This document shows positions 15,023 through 23,592 of a stretch of DNA of 64,000 nt, one piece after another (within the stretch, counting starts at the first letter, position 1; each line of letters opens with the position of its first letter). The notes below the pieces were generated by a model. That model made no database searches. It was not told where the DNA came from and was given only the letters and a program-made list of their open reading frames with translations. This stretch comes from Halomonas halocynthiae DSM 14573. GTDB taxonomy: Bacteria; Pseudomonadota; Gammaproteobacteria; Pseudomonadales; Halomonadaceae. Location of the stretch: the NCBI RefSeq assembly GCF_000425725.1, contig NZ_KE384440.1, positions 442,317 to 506,316 on the forward strand. The letters run 5' to 3'. Position numbers and translations under genes: made by a program.

Positions 15023-15388
15023 ATGAGCACTAGGAAATATCTCGTTGTTAGTTCACATGAAAGTGAGTTTCCTAACCCAATCACTTTCAGAAAAGGTGAC
15101 CCTCTTGTTGTGGGCGAGGAGTATGAGGGAGCTGAAGAGTGGGATAACTGGTTTTTCTGCAGTTCTCCCGGGCAGGAACCGGGCTGGGTGCCTGGGCAAG
15201 TGATTGAGCGACTGGAAGGTTCAGAGGGGCGTGCACTTGATCACTACACCGCCAGAGAGCTTAATGTGCTGGTGGGTGAGCGACTAACTGGCACAAGAAT
15301 TTTGAATGGATGGCTATGGTGTGAAAAATCTACCGGCAAAGAATCAGGGTGGGTTCCATTAGAGAATCTGAAAGAGGTTGAAGAGTAG
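15023..15388 (+). CDS. Two-module SH3-like protein, last array gene
   Basis: 121 residues. Two similar modules, about residues 5-62 and 68-118, each end in a Trp-rich segment: WDNWFFCSSPGQEPGWVPGQ and NGWLWCEKSTGKESGWVP. This GWVP ending is the signature of bacterial variant SH3 domains. No signal peptide, so probably cytosolic, with a binding rather than catalytic role. ATG at 15023 lies 17 bases after an attC core. Confidence 0.75.
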   Translation: MSTRKYLVVSSHESEFPNPITFRKGDPLVVGEEYEGAEEWDNWFFCSSPGQEPGWVPGQVIERLEGSEGRALDHYTARELNVLVGERLTGTRILNGWLWCEKSTGKESGWVPLENLKEVEE

Positions 15389-15403
15389 TCGCGGTGCTGG
15401 AGA

Positions 15404-15454
15404 TGCCATCAATTCGCCGCCGTACGTTTGTTCCGCGCGCCGTTTATGATGGCA
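15404..15454. repeat. Inverted repeat at the right end of the array
   Basis: TGCCATCA (15404-15411) and TGATGGCA (15447-15454) with a GC-rich 35-base spacer. Possibly the last, degenerate attC, with GTTTATG as a poor core, or a terminator for the array. Confidence 0.4.
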
Positions 15455-15556
15455 GCCTAGTCGCTGGCTTTAGGGTGCGGCTATAAGCGTCACTACTATA
15501 CATAGGCCTTCAGGCTGACGTTGGGTGGCGGGTGGAAGCTAATATAGAGGAGGTCA

Positions 15557-16465
15557 TCACAAGACGTTATTTCCATCTGAATCACTATCCAGGATTGCTA
15601 ATCTCAGATGTTCCAAAAATACTCTCACTTTTTCCAGCGGGTATTTTTTCCCCGAGTAAAACGCATATAACACAAGATCTTCTGGCTGGTAGTTAAGGTA
15701 AATCTTGATAAGCGATCCGTTTTCTATATCTGCTTGGCATGCATGAGTGGGTAAAATAGCAAAGCCAAGGCCTTTCAGCGCGGCGGCTTTAGCCATGTGG
15801 CCACTATTGACCTTATAGCTGGATTGCACCTGAATGGTCTGGTTATGCTTGAACCGCCAGGGCATGCCTTGCAAGACCGATAGGCTGGTAATGCAGGGCG
15901 CTTTGCTCAGTTCATCCAGTGAGCCCGGCAATCGGTGATGCTTAAGAAGTTGTGGCGCGGCAACCACGCAACTCGGCCAGCGTTGGATTTCTTTCGCGAC
16001 CCAGCCAGAATCCTCCAATGGCCCTCTACCGAAGCGTAACACCAGATCGAAGCCTTCTAACAAACCTTCCGAAGGGTTTAATTGGGTGTCACAGCTTAGC
16101 TGTATTTGGGGATGCTGGAGGCAGAAATTTGCAGTGATTTCGGCCAGAAAGGGGAGGTCAGGCATGATGATCTTAAGGTGGCCGGACAGGGCGTCACCGT
16201 GCAGTGAGGCTTCTTCAAGTGCGTCATTCATTGCTCGTGTGAGCGGCGTGATGGCCTGATAAAGTTGCTTGCCTGCGGCGGTTGGGATCATCTTACGGGT
16301 GGTACGTTCCAATAGTCGCAAACTAAGTTGTTGTTCCAATAGCGCGACATGGCGACTGACATTGGATGTTGGTAATTGAAGCTGCTCCGCTGCACGCTTA
16401 AAGCTCAGTTGTTCATATACCGCCTGAAAGCTCAGTAGCCATTGAAGCTCGATTTTTTCAATCAT
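15557..16465 (-). CDS. LysR-family transcriptional regulator
   Basis: 302 residues. The N-terminal winged HTH contains LQWLLSFQAVYEQLSFKRAAEQL, quoted as SFQAVYEQLSFKRAAEQL, and TSNVSRHVALLEQQL. The co-inducer-binding domain spans about residues 90-295. It is transcribed away from a flavin monooxygenase gene, with 104 bp between the two starts. That is the usual LysR arrangement, so it probably controls that gene and itself. The ligand is unknown. It is convergent with the cassette array. Confidence 0.9.
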   Translation of the reverse strand: MIEKIELQWLLSFQAVYEQLSFKRAAEQLQLPTSNVSRHVALLEQQLSLRLLERTTRKMIPTAAGKQLYQAITPLTRAMNDALEEASLHGDALSGHLKIIMPDLPFLAEITANFCLQHPQIQLSCDTQLNPSEGLLEGFDLVLRFGRGPLEDSGWVAKEIQRWPSCVVAAPQLLKHHRLPGSLDELSKAPCITSLSVLQGMPWRFKHNQTIQVQSSYKVNSGHMAKAAALKGLGFAILPTHACQADIENGSLIKIYLNYQPEDLVLYAFYSGKKYPLEKVRVFLEHLRLAILDSDSDGNNVL

Positions 16466-16569
16466 AAATTCTCTCAGAAAATGGGATTAATAACGCAATA
16501 ATAGCGTGTTTATCCCTGGCAGTGGCTTTGTGACAATCTCTACCGAATTTAACTATTGAGGTAGGGGCG

Positions 16570-17688
16570 ATGAAAAACACCAAACGTATTGCTATTGTTG
16601 GTGCAGGGGTTGCAGGAATAGCGCTGGCGATACTCGCCGCACAACAAGGCTATCAAGTGAACGTGTATGAGCGTGACAGTAAGGTCTCGTCCATTGGTGC
16701 TGGCGTGACTTTATGGCCAAATGCAATGTTTGTTCTGCAACAGATGGGGTTGGAAAAAGAGCTAAAACGTCTGGGTGGCACTCCCCGTTTAATGCGTCAG
16801 TTTGATCAATTTGGTGTTTGGCAGGGTGAGCTTGATATTGAGGAAGTGAATCTGCTGAGTGGTTTCCCCAGTATAACAATATTGCGCCGTGATCTTATGA
16901 GCATACTGGCCGAGAGGTTGGATGATATGGGTGTAAAAATACACCTTGGCTGCCCAATGACGGCGCAGGATATTGGCCGATTAAAGCAAGAGTTTGACGT
17001 GGTAGTAGGAGCCGATGGGAGAATGAATTCGGTGGTGCGCCAAACGTTATATGCAAAAAAAGTGAGCCCCCGCTATCAGGGGTTCATTAATATCATTGGT
17101 ATCAGTCAGTTGGATGAAGGGGTTTTAGATAACGCCATCCATGATTTTCGTGGTCCTGGTGAGCGTTTTGGAATTGTCCCTGTTAAAAATGGACTATGTT
17201 TCTGGGCTGGTGCATGGAATGCCGATATTGATAAACAACGGCCCTTATCTACTTGGTATGATGAGCTGAATCAGCGTTTCAGGTGCTGGCCTGATCCAGT
17301 GCGCAACGTGCTGAAATTCTATGATGCAGCATCGCTCAATCGCATTTTTGTTCATGATCTTGATCCCCTGCCTTACTGGCATCAAGACAATGTTGTCATT
17401 ATTGGAGATGCAGCCCATGCGCCGTTGCCAACGTCTGGGCAGGGAGCGTGTCAGGCGCTGGAAGATGTGTGGCATCTTGCTAGGCTTTTGGGAGAACAAG
17501 GGGAGCTGGAAAACGTTCTGACAAATTTTTATCAGCAGCGAATCGTTAAGACGTCCTCCGCTCAAACCGCTGGAAGACAGGTAGCCGAGAGGATTTTTGG
17601 AACACAAATTGAGTCTCAGCCAGCGGCTTTAGGCATTTCTGCTGAGCAATTAAGTCTGTTATGGATGCAGGGATTAGAAACGCAGTAG
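16570..17688 (+). CDS. FAD-dependent monooxygenase (group A flavoprotein hydroxylase family)
   Basis: 372 residues. The FAD-binding GAGVAGIALAILAAQQGY lies near residue 10, ending in VYERD. VVVGADGRMNSVVR is the DG motif, and IIGDAAHAPLPTSGQGACQA near residue 278 is the GD motif. These define NAD(P)H-dependent aromatic or heteroaromatic hydroxylases. It is divergent from the LysR gene and followed 21 bases later by a small kinase. The substrate is unknown; urate/salicylate-type hydroxylases are the closest general model. Confidence 0.9.
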   Translation: MKNTKRIAIVGAGVAGIALAILAAQQGYQVNVYERDSKVSSIGAGVTLWPNAMFVLQQMGLEKELKRLGGTPRLMRQFDQFGVWQGELDIEEVNLLSGFPSITILRRDLMSILAERLDDMGVKIHLGCPMTAQDIGRLKQEFDVVVGADGRMNSVVRQTLYAKKVSPRYQGFINIIGISQLDEGVLDNAIHDFRGPGERFGIVPVKNGLCFWAGAWNADIDKQRPLSTWYDELNQRFRCWPDPVRNVLKFYDAASLNRIFVHDLDPLPYWHQDNVVIIGDAAHAPLPTSGQGACQALEDVWHLARLLGEQGELENVLTNFYQQRIVKTSSAQTAGRQVAERIFGTQIESQPAALGISAEQLSLLWMQGLETQ

Positions 17689-17709
17689 GCGTAATTAACG
17701 GAGCAGATA

Positions 17710-18198
17710 ATGAGTTCTTACGGAACGTTGATATTCTTCTGTGGAAAGATGGGCGCTGGAAAAAGCACGCTGTCTGCCAGAATTGCGCGTGAACGCGGCG
17801 CGGTACTGCTTTCAGAGGATGACTGGTTATCTGCTCTTTTTCCTGGTGAAATCAACGATTTCAATGACTACATCAGTTACTCGTCACGCCTGAAATCATT
17901 GCTTAGGAAGCACGTTGAGCAAATACTCTTGGCGGGAACCACTGTAGTCCTGGATTTCCCTGGCAATACCAAGAAGCAAAGGGCATGGTTCAAGGATATT
18001 TACTCGCAACGAGAGATGCCTCACGAACTGTACTATGTGATGGCAGAAGACGAGGTTTGTCTAAAACAGCTGAAACAGCGGCAAAATGAGCAGCCTGAAC
18101 GCGCGGCGTTTGACACTGAGGAAGTTTTCAGGATGGTAACGGGCTACTTTGAGCCTCCGGAGGAATCAGAGGGATTCAATGTTGAGGTTGTCGTGTAG
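17710..18198 (+). CDS. P-loop kinase-like ATPase (AAA_33, zeta-toxin/kinase type)
   Basis: 162 residues. Walker A GKMGAGKST at residues 12-20, LLSEDDWLSALFPG as the substrate-side acidic motif, and VVLDFPGNTKKQRAWF with a Walker-B-like Asp, then a lid segment LKQRQNEQPERAAF. These small ATPases phosphorylate small molecules or nucleotides. It probably shares an operon with the upstream monooxygenase. The target is unknown. Confidence 0.82.
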   Translation: MSSYGTLIFFCGKMGAGKSTLSARIARERGAVLLSEDDWLSALFPGEINDFNDYISYSSRLKSLLRKHVEQILLAGTTVVLDFPGNTKKQRAWFKDIYSQREMPHELYYVMAEDEVCLKQLKQRQNEQPERAAFDTEEVFRMVTGYFEPPEESEGFNVEVVV

Positions 18199-18237
18199 TG
18201 GAATAGTGAATTTGGCCACTTAATTAGAGGTGCTAAT

Positions 18238-18393
18238 ATGCACCAAGAAACCACTCGGTGGCCGCATGCAACAAGACCAAAATGTAACTTTAGTCCTGAA
18301 TTCCGGCGCGAAGCCGCTTTAAATACTGCGGAATGTTCTGTTAAGCCGCTATCGTGGGCTAGACCAGAGAGCGTGAGGCTCAATACGCTTTAA
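18238..18393 (+). pseudogene. IS3-family transposase OrfA remnant
   Basis: A 51-codon frame with TRPKCNFSPEFRREAAL, the conserved N-terminal helix of IS3-family OrfA proteins (consensus R..R.FSPEFRREA..L). The downstream HTH and leucine zipper are missing; the sequence after NFSPEFRREAAL is unrelated. No terminal inverted repeats were identified. It marks an old insertion or rearrangement at the junction with the MocR gene. Confidence 0.6.
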
Positions 18394-18404
18394 GCCTACT
18401 TCGC

Positions 18405-19820
18405 CTAGCGAAGTAGTAATTCTAAATAGCGGAGCAGCCGCTGGGCTTCACGCACTAATGTCTCTCCTGATAGCATGCCGACGCCCATCACCAATCCTGT
18501 TCGTGAGTCCTTGTCAGCGCACACGGGGCTTAGCGGGCGAACAATCAAGTGTTCTTTGAGCAACGCCTGGGAAAGTGCGACATCGTTAACTCCAGGTTCA
18601 AACTCAACGCACAAGCTAATCGCGCTAGTCGGGGGAGATACACCCCGCACTTTAGGTAGTGAGCTAAGCTGGTCGTGCAGCACCTGTTGACGGCCAAGAT
18701 AGTCGCGCTGGATACGACGACACCAGACGTCTAAATCGCCATCAAAAATAAATTGCGCTAATACCGCTTGATCAAGCATACGGCCTTCACGAAATAGCTC
18801 GCTGCGTAGGCGGTTCATTGGAGCTGCCAAATGGCGCGGCACCACCAAATAGCCAAGCCGCAGTCCGGGAAACATCATCTTAGAGAATGAGCCTACCAGT
18901 AAATGGCGTTCCGAGTTTGGATCAAACAGTAGGTTAGTGTGATCGTCTCGGGTGAATTCGTAGTCATCCTCTACCACATAGGTGGGTGATAACGCATCGC
19001 AGAGCTGCTGCTTATGAGCAGCACGTGTGGGTACGCTGAGCGGATAGTGATGAGAACCGTTTAAATACGCGAGCGCAATATTATCGGTTGTCTGCGGTAA
19101 CACATGCCCACTATCGGAAAACCAAGGTAGCATCTCAATCGAAAGCCCAGTGGCAGTGAATACGTTGCGTGCCCCCCAGTAACAGGGCGACTCCATCGCC
19201 ACGGTATCGCCTACATCAGCCAATGCCATGGCGCATAGTTCAATACCGTTATGGGTACCATCGGTGATGATGATCTGCTCAATATCACAATGAATATTGC
19301 GCCAGCGCGCCAGAAACTCACGGATTGCGCGCTTAAGCGGCCCATAGCCACCGGTAGAGTAAGAGAGCAGTAAGGCATTTTGCGGCACGGTGACACTGGC
19401 ATATAGCTGGCGCCACTTGCGCATTGGAAACTGAGCGATATCCGGTATGCCGGGTACAAAGGCACCGCTTTGAACGGTGCTGGCGCCAGGCTCTTGCAGT
19501 ACTCGCTGGGCACGTCGAGAGAGCTGAATATCTGTTTTGACAACAGTGCGAGCTATCGGCTTCGACGTCCAGGTGCCTTGCCCATGAGCCGTTTTTACTA
19601 ACTGCTCGTCAAGTAACGTACTTATTGCTAAAGCCAGGGTTTGGCGTGCAACGTTGATCGACTCTGCCAGCGCCCGGTGGGAGGGTAGTCGAAATCCTGT
19701 AGGCCACTGGTGGGTGATGGCTTGGCGTAACGCTTGCTCAATTCGCACCTGTTTACTTAGTCGCTCAGGTTGGAGTGCATAAAGCTGTACAAATTGGTGC
19801 AAGACTTGCTTGCGATCCAT
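18405..19820 (-). CDS. MocR/GntR-type regulator with aminotransferase domain
   Basis: 471 residues. The N-terminal GntR winged helix (about 1-80) carries RIEQALRQAITHQWPTGFRL, PSHRALAESINVARQTLALA. After a linker, a fold-type I aminotransferase domain (about 110-471) has the PLP lysine motif GSFSKMMFPGLRLGYL. MocR proteins bind PLP or PLP adducts and regulate divergent genes. Here the divergent gene is an APC permease, 236 bp away. It probably senses an amino acid or vitamin B6 compound. Confidence 0.9.
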   Translation of the reverse strand: MDRKQVLHQFVQLYALQPERLSKQVRIEQALRQAITHQWPTGFRLPSHRALAESINVARQTLALAISTLLDEQLVKTAHGQGTWTSKPIARTVVKTDIQLSRRAQRVLQEPGASTVQSGAFVPGIPDIAQFPMRKWRQLYASVTVPQNALLLSYSTGGYGPLKRAIREFLARWRNIHCDIEQIIITDGTHNGIELCAMALADVGDTVAMESPCYWGARNVFTATGLSIEMLPWFSDSGHVLPQTTDNIALAYLNGSHHYPLSVPTRAAHKQQLCDALSPTYVVEDDYEFTRDDHTNLLFDPNSERHLLVGSFSKMMFPGLRLGYLVVPRHLAAPMNRLRSELFREGRMLDQAVLAQFIFDGDLDVWCRRIQRDYLGRQQVLHDQLSSLPKVRGVSPPTSAISLCVEFEPGVNDVALSQALLKEHLIVRPLSPVCADKDSRTGLVMGVGMLSGETLVREAQRLLRYLELLLR

Positions 19821-20056
19821 GGCGGGCCTCTATCTTTTGCGCTAAGTCAGCAGTTGCGGGGTGTCTGGACGAAAGTAGTATATAAAAATTACACCTCATG
19901 GGGGCGATTGAAAAATGGTCTAGTCGAACATGAAAGTTGTGCATTCGTATTCTTATACATCGCCTGATAGCGTGTCGCGACTCCGTTGTCTGGGATCAGG
20001 ATACTGCTCTTCAGAGCGTTAATGACAACATCTAATAACTTGCAGGACTTTGTGCT

Positions 20057-21472
20057 ATGACCACACCCTCTTCTGAACAGGATAAACTCGTCCGGGTACT
20101 GGCCCGTGGCGACGTACTAGCTCTTGCCTTTGGTGCAATGATTGGTTGGGGCTGGATTGTACTCACTGGTAACGCTATTCAATCGGCTGGCAGTATCGGT
20201 GCTATTTTAGCGTTTATCATTGGTGGTTTAGCGATCGTTCTCGTCGGTCTTACCTATGCAGAGCTGGCATCGGCGATGCCTAAGGTGGGCGGCGAACATG
20301 TCTACAGCTATCGCGCTTTAGGTCATTTGTCCTCATTTCTGTGTACCTGGGCGATTATTTTAGGCTACTTGAGTGTCGTTGCTTTTGAAGCGGTCGCATT
20401 GCCCACCGTAATCGAGCACTTAGCACCAAATTATGCGGTAGGTCACTTATGGACTATCGCCGGGTGGGAAGTTAAGGCCAGCTGGGTAGCCGTTGGTGTG
20501 GGCGGCTCGCTCGCTATGATGATTATCAATTACTTTGGTGTTACCACTGCCGCTTTGCTGCAGAAGGTGGTAACTAGCTTAATTCTGCTCGTCGGCGTTC
20601 TGTTTATCACCGGCGCTCTGTTTGAAGGTGAAGCCATCAACATGATGCCGCTGTTCACCCAAGCGGACTCCGGTGTTGTTGCCGGTATTGTTGCCGTGTT
20701 GGTGATGGTGCCGTTTCTCTTCGTAGGTTTCGATGTTATTCCCCAGGCCGCCGAAGAGATCAACTTGCCTTACAAGGCTATCGGCAAAGTGCTGATGATG
20801 TCTGTTATTCTGGCGGTAGTGTGGTATGCGCTGATTATTCTGGCCACTAGCCTCGCGCTAAACAACACGCAGCTGGCTGCTAGCACTCTCAGTGCGCCTG
20901 ATGCGATGGGCAGCTTGTTTAATGCGCCGTGGGCCAGCAATTTAATGGTACTGGCCGGTATCGCGGGCATTATTACCAGCTGGAACGCCTTCTACATTGG
21001 TGGTTCTCGCGCTATTTATGCCTTGGCTAAAGCAGGTATGTTGCCAGCACTGTTTGCCAAACTTCACCCACGCTATAAAACCCCGACTAACGCAATTTTT
21101 CTTATGGGTTTCCTGTCGAGTATCGCGCCATTCTTTGGCCGTCCGGCACTGGTATGGATCGTTAATGCCGGTGGTTTAGGTATTGTGATTGCTTATCTGT
21201 TTGTTGCGATCTCCTTTGTGGTGTTGCGCGTTCGTGAGCCAGAGATGCCGCGTCCGTTCCGTATTCGTTATGGCAAATTGTGTGGCACGCTGGCGATTAT
21301 CCTCTCGTTAGGGATGGCGTGTCTTTATCTGCCGGGAAGCCCTGCGGCACTGAGTGGTGCTGAGTGGTCAATTTTTGCAGGTTGGTCATTGCTTGGCGTC
21401 GCTCTATATATCCATGCGCTGCGCAAATACGGTCGTGCCTACAGCGACCAACACATGATGGCTGACCTGTAA
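20057..21472 (+). CDS. APC-family amino acid permease
   Basis: 471 residues with about twelve membrane segments. The first segment contains ALAFGAMIGWGWIVLTG, the unwound substrate-binding helix of APC proteins. AELASAMPKVGGEHVYSYRALG and FDVIPQAAEEINLPYKAIGK are also family hallmarks. It takes up amino acids or amines across the inner membrane with H+ or Na+. It is divergent from the MocR gene and probably its target. Confidence 0.9.
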   Translation: MTTPSSEQDKLVRVLARGDVLALAFGAMIGWGWIVLTGNAIQSAGSIGAILAFIIGGLAIVLVGLTYAELASAMPKVGGEHVYSYRALGHLSSFLCTWAIILGYLSVVAFEAVALPTVIEHLAPNYAVGHLWTIAGWEVKASWVAVGVGGSLAMMIINYFGVTTAALLQKVVTSLILLVGVLFITGALFEGEAINMMPLFTQADSGVVAGIVAVLVMVPFLFVGFDVIPQAAEEINLPYKAIGKVLMMSVILAVVWYALIILATSLALNNTQLAASTLSAPDAMGSLFNAPWASNLMVLAGIAGIITSWNAFYIGGSRAIYALAKAGMLPALFAKLHPRYKTPTNAIFLMGFLSSIAPFFGRPALVWIVNAGGLGIVIAYLFVAISFVVLRVREPEMPRPFRIRYGKLCGTLAIILSLGMACLYLPGSPAALSGAEWSIFAGWSLLGVALYIHALRKYGRAYSDQHMMADL

Positions 21473-21562
21473 GCCATTTAAATGGGTTTTCATGGATACG
21501 CTGAGTGGCCTGGTAATCTTGTTGAGCCGCGCTCTTAGTCACCACGAAGCGTATTCTGGTGG

Positions 21563-22084
21563 TCAAGCTAACTGCGAAATATCGATTGCAATTCGCTGGT
21601 CCACCTTGTCCTCTCGCCACTGGTCCAGGTCGAGTAACCATAGACTATGTGGACACATTTCATAGAATCGTCTCCGACCGCCTTCGAGAAATTCTGTGAG
21701 TGGCAGCTGCCAGGATTTTCTTAACTCTGGATCGGGAAAGTTCAAGCGATAGTACAAGGTATGGATAGCCTCTGCTTCTTCATCGGGCAGGGCGCGCCCA
21801 TCTCCAAGGAGCTGCAAACCATCTAAGCCTGCGGGAGGTGATAGCTCGCCCAGGTCTGTGCGAAAGATTGAGCCCGATAGCATGGGGTGTCGCTCAATGT
21901 TAATCGAATGCTGAGCCTGGGTCATGGAGTACCAGATAAGACGCAGTGGAGAGCGAAGTACCACGTAGTTGACGGTGGATGCCCAAGGCGTTCCAGTATC
22001 GTTACAGGTGGCCAATGTGATGAAAGAGGCGGTATCCAGAAGCCGGTTCGCACGAGTGTGTAGTGCTGTTGTATGTTCCGTCAT
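21563..22084 (-). CDS. Pyridoxamine-phosphate-oxidase-like split-barrel flavoprotein
   Basis: 173 residues. SFITLATCNDTGTPWASTVNYVV, quoted as SFITLATCNDTGTPWAST, is the N-terminal strand pattern of PNPOx-like FMN proteins, followed by RLIWYSMTQAQHSINIERHP. The C-terminal part is shorter than true PdxH and lacks its PLP-site ending, so it is more likely an FMN or F420-class oxidoreductase of unknown substrate. Last of four minus-strand genes with gaps of 2-15 bp. Confidence 0.8.
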   Translation of the reverse strand: MTEHTTALHTRANRLLDTASFITLATCNDTGTPWASTVNYVVLRSPLRLIWYSMTQAQHSINIERHPMLSGSIFRTDLGELSPPAGLDGLQLLGDGRALPDEEAEAIHTLYYRLNFPDPELRKSWQLPLTEFLEGGRRRFYEMCPHSLWLLDLDQWREDKVDQRIAIDISQLA

Positions 22085-22086
22085 TC

Positions 22087-22419
22087 TTAACTCTCCAGTT
22101 GAATATCGTTCATGAGTCGGGAGTCAATGATTTCCCACCATTTTTCCTGTTCGATCCGCCTTGCTTCCCACTCTGGCTCCTTGGAGCGCTGTGAAACTGC
22201 CTTGCGGTAAGCGCCCCAGGCTGCTTCGTCCTCGAAAGCTACCGAATGCTCCAGACAGTGCACGTTGTTACTGATAACATACGAGAACCAACGCGGGTCA
22301 TGGACCATCTCCAAGCCATCGTAGAACCATGACTGGCGTGAGTGTATCCACTCCCAGAACTCTTTTGTGTGGGTTCGTGCATGCTTGGTAGGCTGAAGAA
22401 TATAGACTAGATGAAGCAT
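22087..22419 (-). CDS. Ferredoxin-fold (NIPSNAP/ABM-like) small protein
   Basis: 110 residues. It begins MLHLVYILQPTKH and is rich in Trp and aromatic residues: FWEWIHSRQSWFYDGLEMV, HCLEHSVAFEDEAAWGAYRK. This pattern suggests a dimeric alpha/beta-barrel single domain. No catalytic residue can be assigned. The stop is 2 bases before the PNPOx-like ATG, so coexpression is near certain. Confidence 0.62.
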   Translation of the reverse strand: MLHLVYILQPTKHARTHTKEFWEWIHSRQSWFYDGLEMVHDPRWFSYVISNNVHCLEHSVAFEDEAAWGAYRKAVSQRSKEPEWEARRIEQEKWWEIIDSRLMNDIQLES

Positions 22420-22434
22420 GGATCTCTCCTATTA

Positions 22435-23589
22435 TCAGATGATTCCATCGTTGAACCATTCCGGGGCCAGGTGTTTGCGAAACCTGTTCTGGTACCTGTC
22501 AGCAACAGCGAAGTTGTGCTTCTTCACAAGGTCATCCGCTAACTTTTCTTTTCTAAGAATTGCGACGGTGGCGAGCGGCTCGATGCATCCTCCACGTTTT
22601 GCTTTAGCATCCAAGGCTGAAACTGAGAGATGGGATGTCTTTAAGCCATACTTGGGTGCGTACTTTAAAGGTGCGTAGTAGCTGAGAACGAAGTAACGGA
22701 AGTCATCCTTTTCCTCCGTGTAGTCGGAACCGAAATATCGGGCGTGGAGCGAGTTTCCGAAACGATAAAATATGGTGGCAGCATTTATCTTTCCCTTGTT
22801 TCGAGAAAGGGCAACGATTGACTGATCAATGACGTTGGACTGGTGTTGACTCATGAAAACCTTGCGCATCCATGATTCTCCAGTGGCCGCACCGTGCTTG
22901 GATCGATTCATGGCAACAAGGTGGACCAGTATTTCCTCCAGTACTGGTGTAATGGGTGACCACTCTATTTGGTTGCCCTGATTGTGAAAGGCATTTATTT
23001 CGGCTCGTGTGCGTGTTCTGTAGTGTTTCTTCCAGGACGAGATGGTGTCGTCCAAACCTCCTGGAGAGATGTGTTGAGAAGCTTCGGCATCATGTAGCAG
23101 CACTTGTGCATCTGGGTGGTGTAAAGATACGTACAGTGCCTTTTTCAACGGCATATAGGGTAGTAGAACGCCAGCCAGCCCATCATGACTGGCTTTGTTT
23201 TGGAGCTCATGAAGCAGCAGTGGCAGTGCCTCTTGATGACGAGCCCCGTGTCCAAAAATCAACTCATTATGCGTGGAGCGATATGCCCCTACCCACAGAA
23301 ATTTCCCCTCCCACGGTCCTGGCAGCCCTGTAAACCAGTGTGAGGGGGCGAACAGAGGATCGTCAGGTTGTCCTTCCCATATCGGGCAGCCTGCCAAGAG
23401 CCCCCCAGGACCGAAAACCGTCAACACAGAGCGTGGTCTACTGAAGTATTCGAGAGACTGTAACCACCTGTAGCTATTAAAAAAATTACTATCTTCGACC
23501 AATGAATCCCACTCGTGAGGGTCAAGAGAGCTTATTGAATTGAACCAGCGGACCCAAACGGCTCCGAAGGGAGGCAGGATGGTGGACAC
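22435..23589 (-). CDS. FemAB-like / GNAT-fold transferase (peptidogalycan-family)
   Basis: 384 residues from a GTG at 23589, supported by AAAGGAG on the minus strand. The C-terminal half has the FemAB-like pattern RTRAEINAFHNQGNQIEW, AATIFYRFGNSLHARYFGSDY, DDFRYFVLSYYAPLKYAPKYG. The GNAT-related FemAB fold transfers acyl or aminoacyl groups, in some families from aminoacyl-tRNA. There is no signal peptide or membrane segment. It lies between a methyltransferase and a ferredoxin-fold gene, which suggests small-molecule tailoring rather than cell-wall work; this is inference. Confidence 0.72.
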   Translation of the reverse strand: MSTILPPFGAVWVRWFNSISSLDPHEWDSLVEDSNFFNSYRWLQSLEYFSRPRSVLTVFGPGGLLAGCPIWEGQPDDPLFAPSHWFTGLPGPWEGKFLWVGAYRSTHNELIFGHGARHQEALPLLLHELQNKASHDGLAGVLLPYMPLKKALYVSLHHPDAQVLLHDAEASQHISPGGLDDTISSWKKHYRTRTRAEINAFHNQGNQIEWSPITPVLEEILVHLVAMNRSKHGAATGESWMRKVFMSQHQSNVIDQSIVALSRNKGKINAATIFYRFGNSLHARYFGSDYTEEKDDFRYFVLSYYAPLKYAPKYGLKTSHLSVSALDAKAKRGGCIEPLATVAILRKEKLADDLVKKHNFAVADRYQNRFRKHLAPEWFNDGII

Positions 23590-23592
23590 CGT

